DNA of 64,000 bases from Peronospora farinosa (taxonomy: Eukaryota; Oomycota; Peronosporomycetes; Peronosporales; Peronosporaceae): contig CANTFK010000807.1 of NCBI GenBank assembly GCA_947646735.1, positions 186,001-250,000 on the forward strand, in the 5' to 3' direction. The notes below the pieces were generated by a model. It saw nothing but the letters and a program-made list of their open reading frames with translations. It ran no database searches and had not been told where the DNA came from. Below, in pieces: positions 54,640-64,000 of the stretch; the first letter of the stretch is position 1; every line of letters starts with the position of its first letter. The position numbers and the translations under genes were made by a program.

Positions 54640-55550
54640 ACCCTATGGCTCATTTTTTGTTATCCAGCCCCCCCCCTCAAATTATGTAAAATCTGATTAA
54701 TCAGAATGCAACATCTTTTTAAATTATAAAAATTAATTCGTGATGGTTTTTATGAATTTCTAAATTACTGCTTCTACATCTACTACTATTTGCTGCTGCT
54801 GTTGGAAGTCAGTGCAGCACGATCGCACCTACCAAATGGCAACTGGCTCTCCAAAAGAAACTCTCGAAGATGGATTGCTTGGTCGTGTTCTATCTGTTGA
54901 GCATGCGAGAGAGATAGGGAAGTGCAACTCGACACTTAGGTACTACGTCTCTTTATCCTGCTGGGGCACTTCACTAAAACGAAAAGACGAAATTAAGGTA
55001 GAAGTGCAAATTATACAAGCTAAAGATACTGCGACAGTCAGTGCGGTTTTTCTTCCGCTGTTCTTTATCGTTTCTTCATGAGGTAGTTGATAGGAAGCCT
55101 AAAAAGGTGCCTTACCTTCAAGTTGTCTCAGCTGATTGTCCGCTTGCCTGTCATTTCCCAAAGGAAAGTGCTTACTAAAACAGCGTCTTCAATATAAAGC
55201 TCTACATACCGTAACGTGTCGTCGCGAATTACGGGGTCCTGATTGATGAAAGTGTTCGGTATCTATTACAGCACGATTTTTCGGCGAAAGAGACGCTGTT
55301 CTACCTACGATCTGTTGGATCGGTCCTGCAGTGGTGTGCTCGTCAATGTAGCGCTTCGCTTCACGAGAGGGAACGTCACCGACTGCTTGATAGGCGACGG
55401 GATTTTCTTACAGACTGAAGACGGCGACTCTCGGGTTTGCTCATTATGGAACATTTGGAGCTCTTCGTGTAACAGGGCATCTAGTTACACGTAAACATTT
55501 AGTAATATACTTAATGTTTGGTCTAAAAGTATCCATGATTACTTTTGGCC
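54640..55550. other. Gap before element B, with traces of coding DNA
   Basis: Contains a run of eight or nine C at about 54668 and A/T-rich DNA to 54790. The plus-strand frame 54812-55081 (89 codons) has no known match. On the minus strand two protein-like stretches occur: about 55430-55320 (VPSREAKRYIDEHTTAGPIQ) and 55245-55120 (VIRDDTLRYVELYIEDAVLV). They do not join into a gene that I can defend. Probably an eroded gene next to the transposon. Confidence 0.3.
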
Positions 55551-56066
55551 TGTCACTTAGGTGCGATACACAAACGTGATCCACCCTCGTGAACGTGATA
55601 TCCATTTATGAATTCACATGAGAAGGGATGACGCTAGTTGAAGCTAGGCATCGCGACGTCTCAGAAGGACGTCATTAGCGAGCTTAAATCTACATTTAAG
55701 CTCATGCGTCAGGATACGCTTCTATAGAGTCGCGTATCCGATCTATATACATATATAGCCAATCAGTAGTTAGGTTATGTTTAATTACAATTCATTCAAT
55801 ATAACTCAGTCTTGAATTTGCTAGACACCGAAGCACCACGCACGAGAAGCTGAAAAGCTTCTACGTGACGTCGGTGCCTTCTTGTCTTAGAAGTTCGTTG
55901 CACTTTCGCTTAAAGCGAGAGGCAACTGGTGGGTCGACTGCTTAAGCAGTCGACCACCACACAACCACCCTCGCGCGCGAAGGTAAGACGGTTTTACCGC
56001 TTCCTCGCTTGTGCATAAGGTGTGTGCTAGTAGTACGAGGCAACTTCGTAGAAGTGCCCGTCTACA
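55551..56066 (+). repeat. 5' LTR of element B
   Basis: About 516 bp from TGTCACTTAGG to CCGTCTACA, inferred from the primer site that follows at 56069 and from TG...CA ends. It contains inverted repeats such as GTCGACTGCTTAAGCAGTCGAC (55933-55954). No matching 3' LTR lies within the window, so the left border is less certain than the right. Confidence 0.6.
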
Positions 56067-56068
56067 CT

Positions 56069-56086
56069 TGGTAGCACGAGTAGTCC
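56069..56086 (+). other. Primer binding site of element B
   Basis: TGGTAGCACGAGTAGTCC follows the LTR by 2 nt and resembles the primer site of the G1-family copy at 1250-1268. Confidence 0.6.
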
Positions 56087-56125
56087 TTCCCACGACCCGT
56101 CCCTCTGAGCGTGCGTGTGGTTAAG

Positions 56126-56335
56126 ATGGTCCTTTATATGGACTGGAGTGACTTTCCTCACCTCTCCCAACATCATAGGGAGTTGGCAGAGCATATGGCG
56201 CAGAGACTTGGTGAACAAGCCCTGGTCAACCTCTTGCATTGTCCTCTTAAGCAACATGTTGCTCAGTAGGAGCGATTTGAGGCGTTTGTGCTCGGAAAGC
56301 GTAGAAACGCGTCCGAGGTAAATGTGGCGAAGTGA
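56126..56335 (+). pseudogene. N-terminal gag fragment of element B
   Basis: About 70 codons from ATG 56126, with an in-frame TAG at 56268. MDWSDFPHLSQHHRELAEH aligns with the gag start of the copy at 1-1244. The protein breaks up after 56335 and recognisable gag resumes only at 57655. Confidence 0.6.
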
Positions 56336-57480
56336 AGGAGTGAATTTCGCAAAGTGTGATCGCATATTTTCGGTTAAGTCCGAAATGGCCAATATTAATG
56401 AGTCGCGATCTCGCAGCCAATATTGATGAGTCGCGATCTCGCAGAAAGGTTTCAAGATGATGTCAAATGGGATGGAAAACAGTGAATGGTGTAGTTTGCA
56501 CTTCTATGTGGGGTCAAATATGGCCTAGGAACTACGCTATTGCGATCTCCAGTATTTCCGATGGCGATCCGCGTGAACGCGATCGCAAAGAAGGAGGATT
56601 GGTACATCCAGGTATGTGGAATACGGTCTGTTGTGGATTACGTTGCTTTGGAAGACTGGAATGAGGTGGACATGACACGTCACATTGATGAACTATCTCA
56701 CATGACCCGAGAAACGGTGAAGAGGACAAGTCGTGATTCGGCGGACCGCGATCCGATGCTAATTATTAGTATTGCGATCCGATATTAATTATTAGTACCG
56801 CGATCCGATATTAATTATTAGTATCGCGATCCGATATTAATTATTAGTACCGCGATCCGATATTAATTATTAGTATCGCGATCCGATATTAATTATAGTA
56901 TCGCGATCCGATATTAATTATTTAGTATCGCGATCCGATATTAATTATTTAGTACCGCGATCTGGTACTAAAATGGTATTATATCTGAGCGAGGTAGCGA
57001 TCCAGATCGCGGCTATATTGGAGTGGACCACATTACAAGATCTGATTTTTCCGAAAGGGCGATACGTGGCAACAGATCCTGAGCTACAGATAGTCAAGAT
57101 CATAGGTTTTGGTATTTGATTGGTTACCATTAACAGAGTTCAATTTGCTTCTAAATACACGTGTCGACTTCTCTCCGGGCTGGATTCTTTGGCCTCCCGA
57201 CGTCTCAAGGAAGTCTACCTACTACGCAAGTCATATCCCTGGATTGTTTGGCCAGGGATTGCAAGAATTCTCAACAAAACAACTCAAGCTGCGATTGGAC
57301 GCAGAGGACTAAGAAGTCCAGATACAAGATCGAGAGACGGCTCAAGTGGTCAGAAGGCAAGCGGATCAAGTATCTACATTTTTGGACAAGGCGATCTCAA
57401 GGGAGATCAGGGCGACTCAAACAGAGCACCCCAAGAAAAACAGCGATCGTGTGAGGAATTCCACGCGATCGCCCCCCCCC
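56336..57480 (+). other. Non-coding or degenerate interval with tandem repeat
   Basis: No continuous gag frame. The stretch contains a duplicated AATATTxATGAGTCGCGATCTCGCAG unit (56390-56445), a tandem array at 56754-56965, and a run of C at 57471-57480. Short open frames (56540-56788, 57120-57608) look like chance. Confidence 0.45.
56754..56965. repeat. 27-28 bp tandem repeat with palindromic core
   Basis: About eight units of GCGATCCGATATTAATTATT plus AGTA(C/T)C. The first units are 27 bp and the later ones vary by an inserted or lost T. TTAATTA and GCGATC...GATCGC give partial dyad symmetry. Confidence 0.85.
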
Positions 57481-57654
57481 ACCTATCCCTAACACAATCA
57501 AGTTCAACATCGACTCAAGTCTACCGAGAAGAGAGCAACCCGCCCTACCGACGGGTACACAAGGTGAGGAAGGCTATATACACGGAATCGGGGTACCCCC
57601 TCCGTTAGTCGGTCGTCCGGGCGCCAGTGGAGAGTTGGGATCGCATCAGCAATT
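57481..57654 (+). other. Element B leader resembling that of elements II/IV
   Basis: Contains GGGTACACAAGGTGAGGAAGG and the palindrome GGGGTACCCC (57590-57599), then CCACTCCACCACA, in the same order and spacing as the gag leaders of II, IV and V. The proteins encoded downstream belong to a different gypsy family. Confidence 0.65.
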
Positions 57655-58566
57655 TTGCGAATCCCACTCCACCACATAAACAGCCAAGCCACCGCTGAGT
57701 CCATCACTAAGACTCAGGATGAGCTTAGGCTTGAGCAGGCACGTAATGAGGCGCTCAACAGAACTGTTGAGACACTCTCTGCCCGGCCTACTCAACCGAG
57801 GCCCATTCGGATGGACCCTCCGAAGTTCGATGGAACTAGCCCTCACACGATTGTTCACTGGCTATTAGCAGTTGAGCAATGTGGAGTGGCGCAGCTCATC
57901 GAAGACGACACCAGAATGGTGTCGTATGCCATGTCTAAATTGCGTGGCAAAGCGTCAGAGTGGGCATACTCTGCGCTGATGGCTAATGCTGATGCATTTC
58001 CATCATGGGCGATCTTTAAGGCAAAGATTCGCGCCATGTATCAGCCGCCTAACAACGAAGTGTTGCTTATGGAGCGCTTCTTTGGAGCACGACAGGCGAA
58101 ACGCTCTCTGCAAGAATTTGTGCAGGAGATGCGTTCGCTGTCGGCGTTCATCAATGGGGAACCGATACCAGAACGTATCAAGGTGGCCACGTTCATGAAT
58201 GGACTTAGGCACGGCCCATCGCGTCAGGCCCTTTTCAGAAAGGTGCCAGCGACGATGGAAGAGGCAATTGATATTGCCTTAGTTAAGGAGCAATCCTACA
58301 ACAGCGCCTCGGCGACAGCCTATTACAGGCCGTCGTCTGAGAAGTCTGATGCCACTCCTATGGAGTTAGGCAATGCAGATGTGATCTGCTACAAGTGCGG
58401 CAAGCGAGGCCATATGATGGCTCTCTGCTATGTCAAAGTAGCTGCTGGTGCTAAGGCAGCCAGCAAAAGGTCGCCCAACCCGAAGGGAGGTGCGAAAAAC
58501 CAGCGTGCACGACGCACGGGTTCAGCACCTGCCCAAGATGGGTCGGGAAATGCGGGAGCGCAGTAG
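57655..58566 (+). pseudogene. Element B gag
   Basis: 303 open codons lacking a convincing ATG at the start; the first internal Met is at MDPPKFDG. Capsid motifs: PPKFDGTSPHTIVHWLLAVE, LRGKASEWAYSALM, RSLQEFVQEMRSL and ERIKVATFMNGL. Nucleocapsid zinc knuckle: CYKCGKRGHMMALC (about 58390-58431). A basic tail follows. It is homologous to the gag at 1-1244. The TAG at 58564 is followed by protease in another frame, which may reflect a normal gag-pol shift. Marked as a pseudogene because the N-terminus is missing. Confidence 0.8.
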
Positions 58567-59640
58567 GGGCGGGATGCCCTACTGTCGCGGACTCTGAAGC
58601 TACCCCTAAGTTCAGAGTGATCGAACAAATGGGTAGCATAGTCCCTGAGGTTCCGAAAGGTCGGACCTCAACCCTTTTGGTCTATAGCGCTCGAGTACGA
58701 GGCTACGACCAAGTGATGACCCTTATCGTGGATTCGGGTGTATCACAAAACTTTGTGAAACTTGCGGCCCTGAAAAAGAGACCGGCGAGTTATGAGTCGC
58801 TTTGCCAGGATGGCAAGCGAGAAGAGGCGATCGTTCGTTAGCGAGCGGCGCGCTCGTTAAATCGGAGGAAGTTCAAGATGAACTCGCCTTCAGTTTCAGT
58901 GACTTCTCTTGTAAAGAGAAGTTCACAGTGCTAGGTATGGAGAGTCCGTATGACCTCATCCTAGGCATTCCTTGGTTGGCTAAGCACCAAATATGGATAG
59001 ATTGGAGTACACGCACAGTCGCTAACTCTACGCAGGACACCGAAAAGGATGTGATCCTGCGAGAAGCTTATGTGACTGATGCTGTGTCCAACACAGTCGA
59101 GGATGCGATGACGGTATGTCAATCGACGCCAGGAATTACCCAGATCGAAAAGAGTGGTGTAGTTGGAAGTGCACTGGCGGAAAGCCAGGTGACACATATT
59201 CCTACCAGGTCGAAAAGACTGGTGTAGTGAATGGGAGGATAACAAGTTGTCATGCATCCAATGGTACTTCGCAAAGCCGAGAGCCTGTGGCAGTTGATAG
59301 TAAGCTGACAGGAAGTCAAGCGTCACAAGAACCGGCACAAAGCCATGGGCCTGGTGCGGTTGGAAGGAGTGCGTTGGCTAATACAACCACGACACCTTCT
59401 TTCAGGTCAAAGGTCGTGGTGACTCGAAGAACGAGCACCAGACATATTAAGACGATCAAGGGCACGTCTAACGAGTGACCCTTGGATCAGTCTCGGCCCA
59501 AAAGGACGGACCTACCAACAAGTTGTTCGAGGTCGTCGAAGACAAGATGCCAAAGACATCCTCAGTTGAGGTGTTCCAACTTGTCTTGGCATCTGCCGAG
59601 GAGATAGTAAATCTCTTGGAGATGACTTAGGATCTGTTCC
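58567..59640 (+). pseudogene. Element B protease and spacer
   Basis: The protease starts in the frame of 58617-58841 (TLIVDSGVSQNFV: active-site DSG intact) and continues after a frameshift near 58830 in 58802-59227 (ESPYDLILGIPWLAKHQ, the family's C-terminal protease motif). A diverse Ser/Thr-rich spacer follows to 59478 with more breaks. Confidence 0.8.
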
Positions 59641-60997
59641 TGTCCAAATTAAAGGAAGGGAAGATCCACGAGATAGTCGCACCAGTTCCAGAAGAGAACA
59701 TGGTGGACTTTTGCTCTTCATCCACAATGGATGAGAGCGTCTTGGAGACCGACATAAAGAAACGTTTCGCTGCTCAAGGCTGGGAAGCCTGTTCTATGAT
59801 GTTCTATGGAAACACCGTGATTTGTTTCCAGCAGAAGTGCCGAGCCGCCTACCGGCCGATAGGGGCATCAGGCACGAGATTGACCTGGAGCCTGGCACCA
59901 AGTATTGTGCTACCAGGCAATGGCCGTTGCCGAAGGAACAAGTCGATTGCATCGATGAGTTCTTCGACAAGCGAGCCAAGGCGGGACATGTACGTGAGAG
60001 CAAGTCACCTCACTGCAGCCCGACCTTATGTGTGCGTAAAGCAACGGGTGGATGGCGCGTAGTTCATGCTTATAATAAGCTGAACACGGCCACCATTCCA
60101 GCTCAAACGCCGGTCCCGCGGAAAGATGCTTTGTTGAATTCCATGGGAAAGTCAAGTATCTTTTCCGCGTTGGATCTGAAGGATGGCTACTATCAGGTTC
60201 TCATGCGAGATACCGATGTAGCCAAAACGGCAGTAAGCACCCCAACCGGTATGCTGTGGTAGTGGCTTGTGATGCCACAAGGGTTGAAAAATGCTCCGAC
60301 AACATTTAACCGAGTGGTGGCTCACGTGATGCGTCAGCACCGTGCCTACGCGCCCCATTACTTTGACGATGTGTTCGTGCATAGTAGGGCGGAGGACGGT
60401 ATGAGCGCAATAGAGTCGCACAAGCGTCATTTAGACGCTGTGTTTCAGACTCTGGGTGACGCCCAATTATACGTAAACTTACAAAAGTGCGTAATAGGGG
60501 CCCCCGAGATACCTGTACTGGGCTGCATCGTAGGTGCACACGGTGTACGAGCAGACCCAGAAAAGGTAAAGGGTATCAAGGAATGGCCGGTATCACGTCA
60601 TGTGAAGGATCTGCGCCAATTCCTTGGGCTCGCTAGTTACTTGCATAAGTACAGCAAGAATTATTCGAAGCAGACTAAGCCATTGTCTGACCTTTTGAAA
60701 AAAGGATACAGAATGGACTTGGCCAAAGGAGCAAGAAGATGCGTTCACATCAGAAAGAAATCTCTTGTAGAGGCACCGGTCTTGGCATTGCCAGACGCGG
60801 ATAATCCTTTTAGCGTCGTCTGCGATGCAAGCAATTTTGCAATCGGCAGCGCGCTCATGCAAAAGGATGACAACGGCGTTGACCGTGTCATTTCGTATCA
60901 GTCTCTGCTTTTAAAAGCCGCAGAGCTGAATTACCCTGTGCATGACAAGGAGCTACTTTCAATTAAGTATGCTCTTGTAAAGTTTCGGGTGCACTGA
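59641..60997 (+). pseudogene. Element B reverse transcriptase and RNase H start
   Basis: RT blocks in order: IRHEIDLEPGTKYCATRQWP, HVRESKSPHCSPTLCVRK, RVVHAYNKLN, SALDLKDGYYQV; a TAG at about 60259 in place of a sense codon (LW-stop-WLVMPQGLKNAP); active-site HYFDDVFVHS; LGCIVGAHGVRADPEKV and FLGLASYLHKY; then RNase H (VCDASNFAIGSALMQKD). A frameshift near 59825 precedes RT, and another follows RNase H at about 60995. Confidence 0.85.
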
Positions 60998-61004
60998 ACC
61001 TTTT

Positions 61005-62998
61005 GTGGTTTGTACGGATCACGCATCACTGCGGACCGCTATAAATTCACCGCACCTCTCGCCGATAATGGCGAGATGGCTAACATTCTTCTCTGAATTT
61101 AATTTCAAGGTTGAATATAAGCCGGGTAAGTCGAATATCTTGGCTGACGCGTTATCGCGCAGACCAGACTTCGAGGCAAGACACCAGGAAAGTGTGTCTC
61201 GTGCGAAAGTACAAGTTGAGTCGTCAACATTGGCAGCCATGAAGGCCTACCATGTGACGAGCTCAATGGCCTCCGATATCAAAAAATGTTACAGTAAGGA
61301 CGAACATTGTCGCCTGCTGTTGGATCATTTTGGTGGACGAAAGGTTACCCTTCCGTCGCACCTCAAAGCGAAACTAAATCGCTTTAGTTACACTGATGGC
61401 CTGTTATGGCATCAACTGTCACCCTGTGATCCCTTGAGAATCTATGTCCCTCATGACACAGATCTCAAGCTGATGATACTTCACGAGTGAAATGATGCGC
61501 CATCTAGTGGGCATCTGGGCCGTGAAAAGACATTCTTACGAGTGTCAGAGGAATTTTGGTGGCCCCACCTATATCGGTGGGTGGCCAACTACATTCGCTC
61601 TTGCGAAGAGTGTCAGCGCATAAAGCCTGCACCTTCGAACAGTGCGCCACTGAAGCCACTGCCGATTCCAACTGAATGTTGGAAGTCGGTCAGTTTGGAC
61701 TTCATGTTTGGCTTACCGCCTGACCATAAAGGCAGGATGGGACTCGTCGTCTTTGTAGACAGACTGAGCAAGATGGTGCATTTGGCACCATGTAGCACCA
61801 AGATCTCAGGAAAAGAGGCTGCCCTCTTGTTTCTGGATCACGTGTATCGACTACACGGGATGCCCGAGTCCATAGTATCGGACCGGGATCCGCGTTTTAC
61901 GTCGGGTTTTTGACTGTGTTTGAGTTGCTGGGAAGAAAGCTCCACATGTCAACCGCTGATCATCCCCAGACCGATGGCTAAGCAGAACGGGCCAATCGAG
62001 TTTTGGCGGATGTGTTGCGTACAATAGCGACTCCTAAAGAATGGAGCAAGCAATTTCCATTCGTGGAGTTCGCTATTAATAACAGTGTTCACGCCAGTAC
62101 GGGTGAAACACCGTTTTACATTAACGGACTGCGTCATCCTCGAACGCCAGTCTCGTTTGTACGCAGCCCGAGTCTTAGTGAGGGAGGGCCCCTCACTTCG
62201 CTCGGTGCGAATGCCAAAGAGTGCCAAGGTTGCCCTAGTGACACTGCTAATTTAGCAGTGGTCACGACACCTATAGGTGTCACAAAGGAGGCACGGCAAG
62301 AAATGCCTGTGCTCCTTGATGATGACACTATAGTGTTATCAACAGCGTCGACCCATGAACGACCTCTTGGAGGAGCTGGGTGCTAAAAGCGTGAGAGAAG
62401 CTCAGCGCTTTGTGGATGAGCGATTAGCCATCACACGTAAAGTCCGTGACGCGATGGCAAGCGCACAGGACAAGCAAAAACAATATGCAGACCAGCATGG
62501 TCGCAAAAAAATGAACACTTTAGTGTTGGCGAAAAAGTGCTATTAAGTACTGCTACCCTACCTAAACATGCAATTTCTGTACTACCTGGTGGTACTACTA
62601 AGCTATTGCCCCGATTCATTGGGCCCTTTACAGTGGTTGAAGAAGCTGGAGACCTAAATTATAGGCTCACTCTCCCACCGTATATGAAGACGCACCCCGT
62701 ATTTTACGTGGGTCGTCTGAAACGGTATGTTGATCCAGAATTGATCACATATCCACATCGGTCTAACGAGACCGATGGTGACGTCGACTGTGAGTCGAGC
62801 GTCGCGGCCGATCAGGCGACGAAAAAGCCGATAGGCTCCCCGTATACGAACGAGGCGGTAGAGGACTCGGCGATCGAGGAGGACTCCGCGCTTGACGCGG
62901 GTCTCTCATCACCAGTCGCTCTAAGATGTTTAAACGGGTCTTCAGGCGGTCATAACCCTGACGGTCCCTCGTTCTCACATCGCGCAGATCCAAAGTAA
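61005..62998 (+). pseudogene. Element B RNase H end and integrase
   Basis: RNase H C-terminus (CTDHASLRTAI, ILADALSRRPDF), integrase zinc finger (GHLGREKT with CEECQRIKP; a TGA at 61488 just before), DDE core (SLDFMFGLP, IVSDRDPRFTSGF, then TDG-stop-AERANRVLADV with a TAA at 61979) and FAINNSVHASTGETPFYING. After two shifts the GPY region follows (GPFTVVEEAGDLNYRL, HPVFYVGRLKRY). Four or five isolated lesions only, so decay is moderate. The last frame stops at TAA 62996. Confidence 0.85.
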
Positions 62999-63824
62999 GT
63001 CGCGAGACTTGACTCTCGAGACCTGCCACCTGCCTCTTCAGCGCAGCGGACTCAGCCTGCGACTGAACAGCAGCAGGGTAGGCAGCCGCGAGTAGGTGAG
63101 CGTAATCGCCACTCCTATTGGGCGCCACCTGTGTTGGTGGACCCGGAAAGGAATACGCGCTTCCTTGTTGGAAAGCTGTTGGCCCACCGGTTTGGGAAGC
63201 GAAAGCTCCAAATCCTGGTCCAGTGGAAGGGTTACCCAACGAGCTTTGACTCATGGAAGCCTGTTGACGCCTTGCGCGTCGACTTGCCTGGGCTGGTGGC
63301 TGCTTATGTGAAGCAGCATCAGCTGGCGTCTTTCCGCTAGGTCCGGATGGACTAGCAGAAGAAGCGTAGCGAGAATCAATTGGGGGTCGCTTACCACCCA
63401 AAATTTCATGCGCACGCTTCATGGTGAAGCTGATTCGCTGAGACCGTTGTTTCGTTGCATCTACATGCAAGGTAACACGGTGCCGAAGTTCAGATTCATA
63501 TTCGTCGGCTGTTTCGTTAAGACGCAGCACGACTGGAATTGGGAAAGCACGACCAAGTGCTTTGCCCTGCTTTTTCCACAAAGGAAAGACGCTATAAAAT
63601 CTATGAGCGTCTATAGTGGCACGCTGCAAAAGCGCTGCACTAGACCCATCCGAGTTTATCCACTCGGATGGAGGTAACATTGGTGGCAAGACACCACTCA
63701 CGTAGCCGACCTCGCGACGGCGGGCTAGTGAGGCCGAAGGTGTACTTGGTGGAGCTTTAAGCTCACACTCACCTGAGTCTGACTCTCCGTTATGGATTGT
63801 CAAGACATCAGCCTGAGGAGTCAC
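62763..63824 (-). CDS. Antisense ORF at the 3' end of element B
   Basis: 353 codons from ATG 63824. The first 160 codons lie downstream of the pol stop (63340), where the plus strand has no coding frame, so this half cannot be a shadow of pol. It is varied in composition (WINSDGSSAALLQRATIDAH, YSVFPLWKKQGKALGRAFPI, TADEYESELRHRVTLHVD), unlike low-complexity antisense translations. Residues about 150-240 are Ser/Pro/Gln-rich; about 245-300 look like a coiled coil (ALKRQVAGLESQVSRLTLDL); the tail is Arg/Ser/Pro-rich (RRSTHSRRHHRSR). No family recognised. G1 has a similarly placed ORF. It could be an element-encoded accessory protein made from an antisense transcript. Confidence 0.5.
   Translation of the reverse strand: MTPQADVLTIHNGESDSGECELKAPPSTPSASLARRREVGYVSGVLPPMLPPSEWINSDGSSAALLQRATIDAHRFYSVFPLWKKQGKALGRAFPIPVVLRLNETADEYESELRHRVTLHVDATKQRSQRISFTMKRAHEILGGKRPPIDSRYASSASPSGPSGKTPADAASHKQPPAQASRRARRQQASMSQSSLGNPSTGPGFGAFASQTGGPTAFQQGSAYSFPGPPTQVAPNRSGDYAHLLAAAYPAAVQSQAESAALKRQVAGLESQVSRLTLDLRDVRTRDRQGYDRLKTRLNILERLVMRDPRQARSPPRSPSPLPPRSYTGSLSAFSSPDRPRRSTHSRRHHRSR
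62999..63340 (+). pseudogene. Element B chromodomain
   Basis: Same reading frame as the preceding integrase tail, separated only by the TAA at 62996-62998. A Q-rich linker is followed by the chromodomain (WAPPVLVDPERNTRFLVGKL, ILVQWKGYPTSFDSWKPVD). Stop at TAG 63338. It matches the position and layout of the G1 chromodomain at 34870-35030. Confidence 0.8.
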
Positions 63825-64000
63825 ATCATATTTACAGTATAGATATTATTATTTTATAAAAGAGTCTCGACTGCTTCTTTCGAAGTAGCGCGCTCAGTAT
63901 TAGTCGATGCGCCCGTAGGCCCAGGCGAGGAGGCCCTTACTCTCACTTGCAGGAAGCATAGAAGCTTTCTCAAGGACGGGTGCCTCAAATGATGGGGACA
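63825..64000. other. Sequence beyond the antisense ORF
   Basis: A/T-rich (63825-63865), then mixed sequence to the window end. A 3' LTR identical to 55551-56066 was not found. This short stretch may hold the promoter of the antisense ORF or part of a diverged 3' LTR. Confidence 0.35.

Noticed and set aside
54650..54656. GCTCATT motif followed by T-rich DNA
   Set aside because: Matches the oomycete initiator core, but no convincing plus-strand gene follows.
1..64000. CRISPR arrays, secreted RXLR/Crinkler effectors, tRNA and rRNA genes
   Set aside because: Looked for. The regular repeats are minisatellites without spacers, no signal peptide plus RXLR or LFLAK motif was found, and no tRNA or rRNA was recognised by eye.

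Overview
The window reads as genomic DNA from an oomycete, most likely a peronosporalean (Phytophthora or downy-mildew type). The best indicators are a GPCR fused to a phosphatidylinositol-phosphate kinase (39165-41570), a PTEN-C2/PHD/FH2 formin locus, short GT-AG introns of about 60-100 nt, very tight gene spacing, and chromodomain Ty3/gypsy and Ty1/copia elements of oomycete style. Species cannot be fixed from sequence alone.

Layout. (1) 1-36735 is a nested retrotransposon block with no host gene that I can support. From the left it holds: a decayed gypsy gag with a truncated LTR (1-1511); a long minus-strand chromodomain gypsy element, here called II (1512-13184), whose LTRs carry minisatellites; a plus-strand Copia tract made of two near-identical defective copies, C-a and C-b, that share one LTR (13185-36735). 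Copy C-a is interrupted by a young minus-strand Copia element (15120-19766; identical 300-bp LTRs; target duplication GTGTC). Copy C-b is interrupted by a gypsy element G1 (23291-35991; target duplication CCAAG). G1 is itself filled by a minus-strand gypsy tandem, here called IV/V (about 23620-33533), that has lost its integrase.

(2) 37068-54639 is a compact island of seven recognisable host loci: a TPR protein; a GPCR-PIPK; an ERV46/ERGIC3 cargo receptor (8 exons reconstructed); a PTEN-like phosphatase followed at once by a PHD-FH2 formin (possibly one gene); a kinesin with a kinesin-14 style neck (4 exons); an ethanolamine/choline kinase (5 exons); and a lipocalin/FABP-like protein with a basic tail. 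Several are membrane, lipid or cytoskeleton proteins, but nothing shows that they are co-regulated.

(3) 55551-64000 is another gypsy element, here called B, in plus orientation: LTR, primer site, gag remnant, tandem repeat, gag, protease, RT, RNase H, integrase and chromodomain, broken by a few stops. A 353-codon antisense ORF lies over its 3' end and continues about 480 bp past the end of pol. G1 has a 360-codon antisense ORF in the matching place. This pair is the best candidate here for an undescribed feature.

No rRNA, tRNA, CRISPR array or secreted effector gene was recognised. Exon boundaries come from splice motifs, phase and family conservation, not from transcripts.
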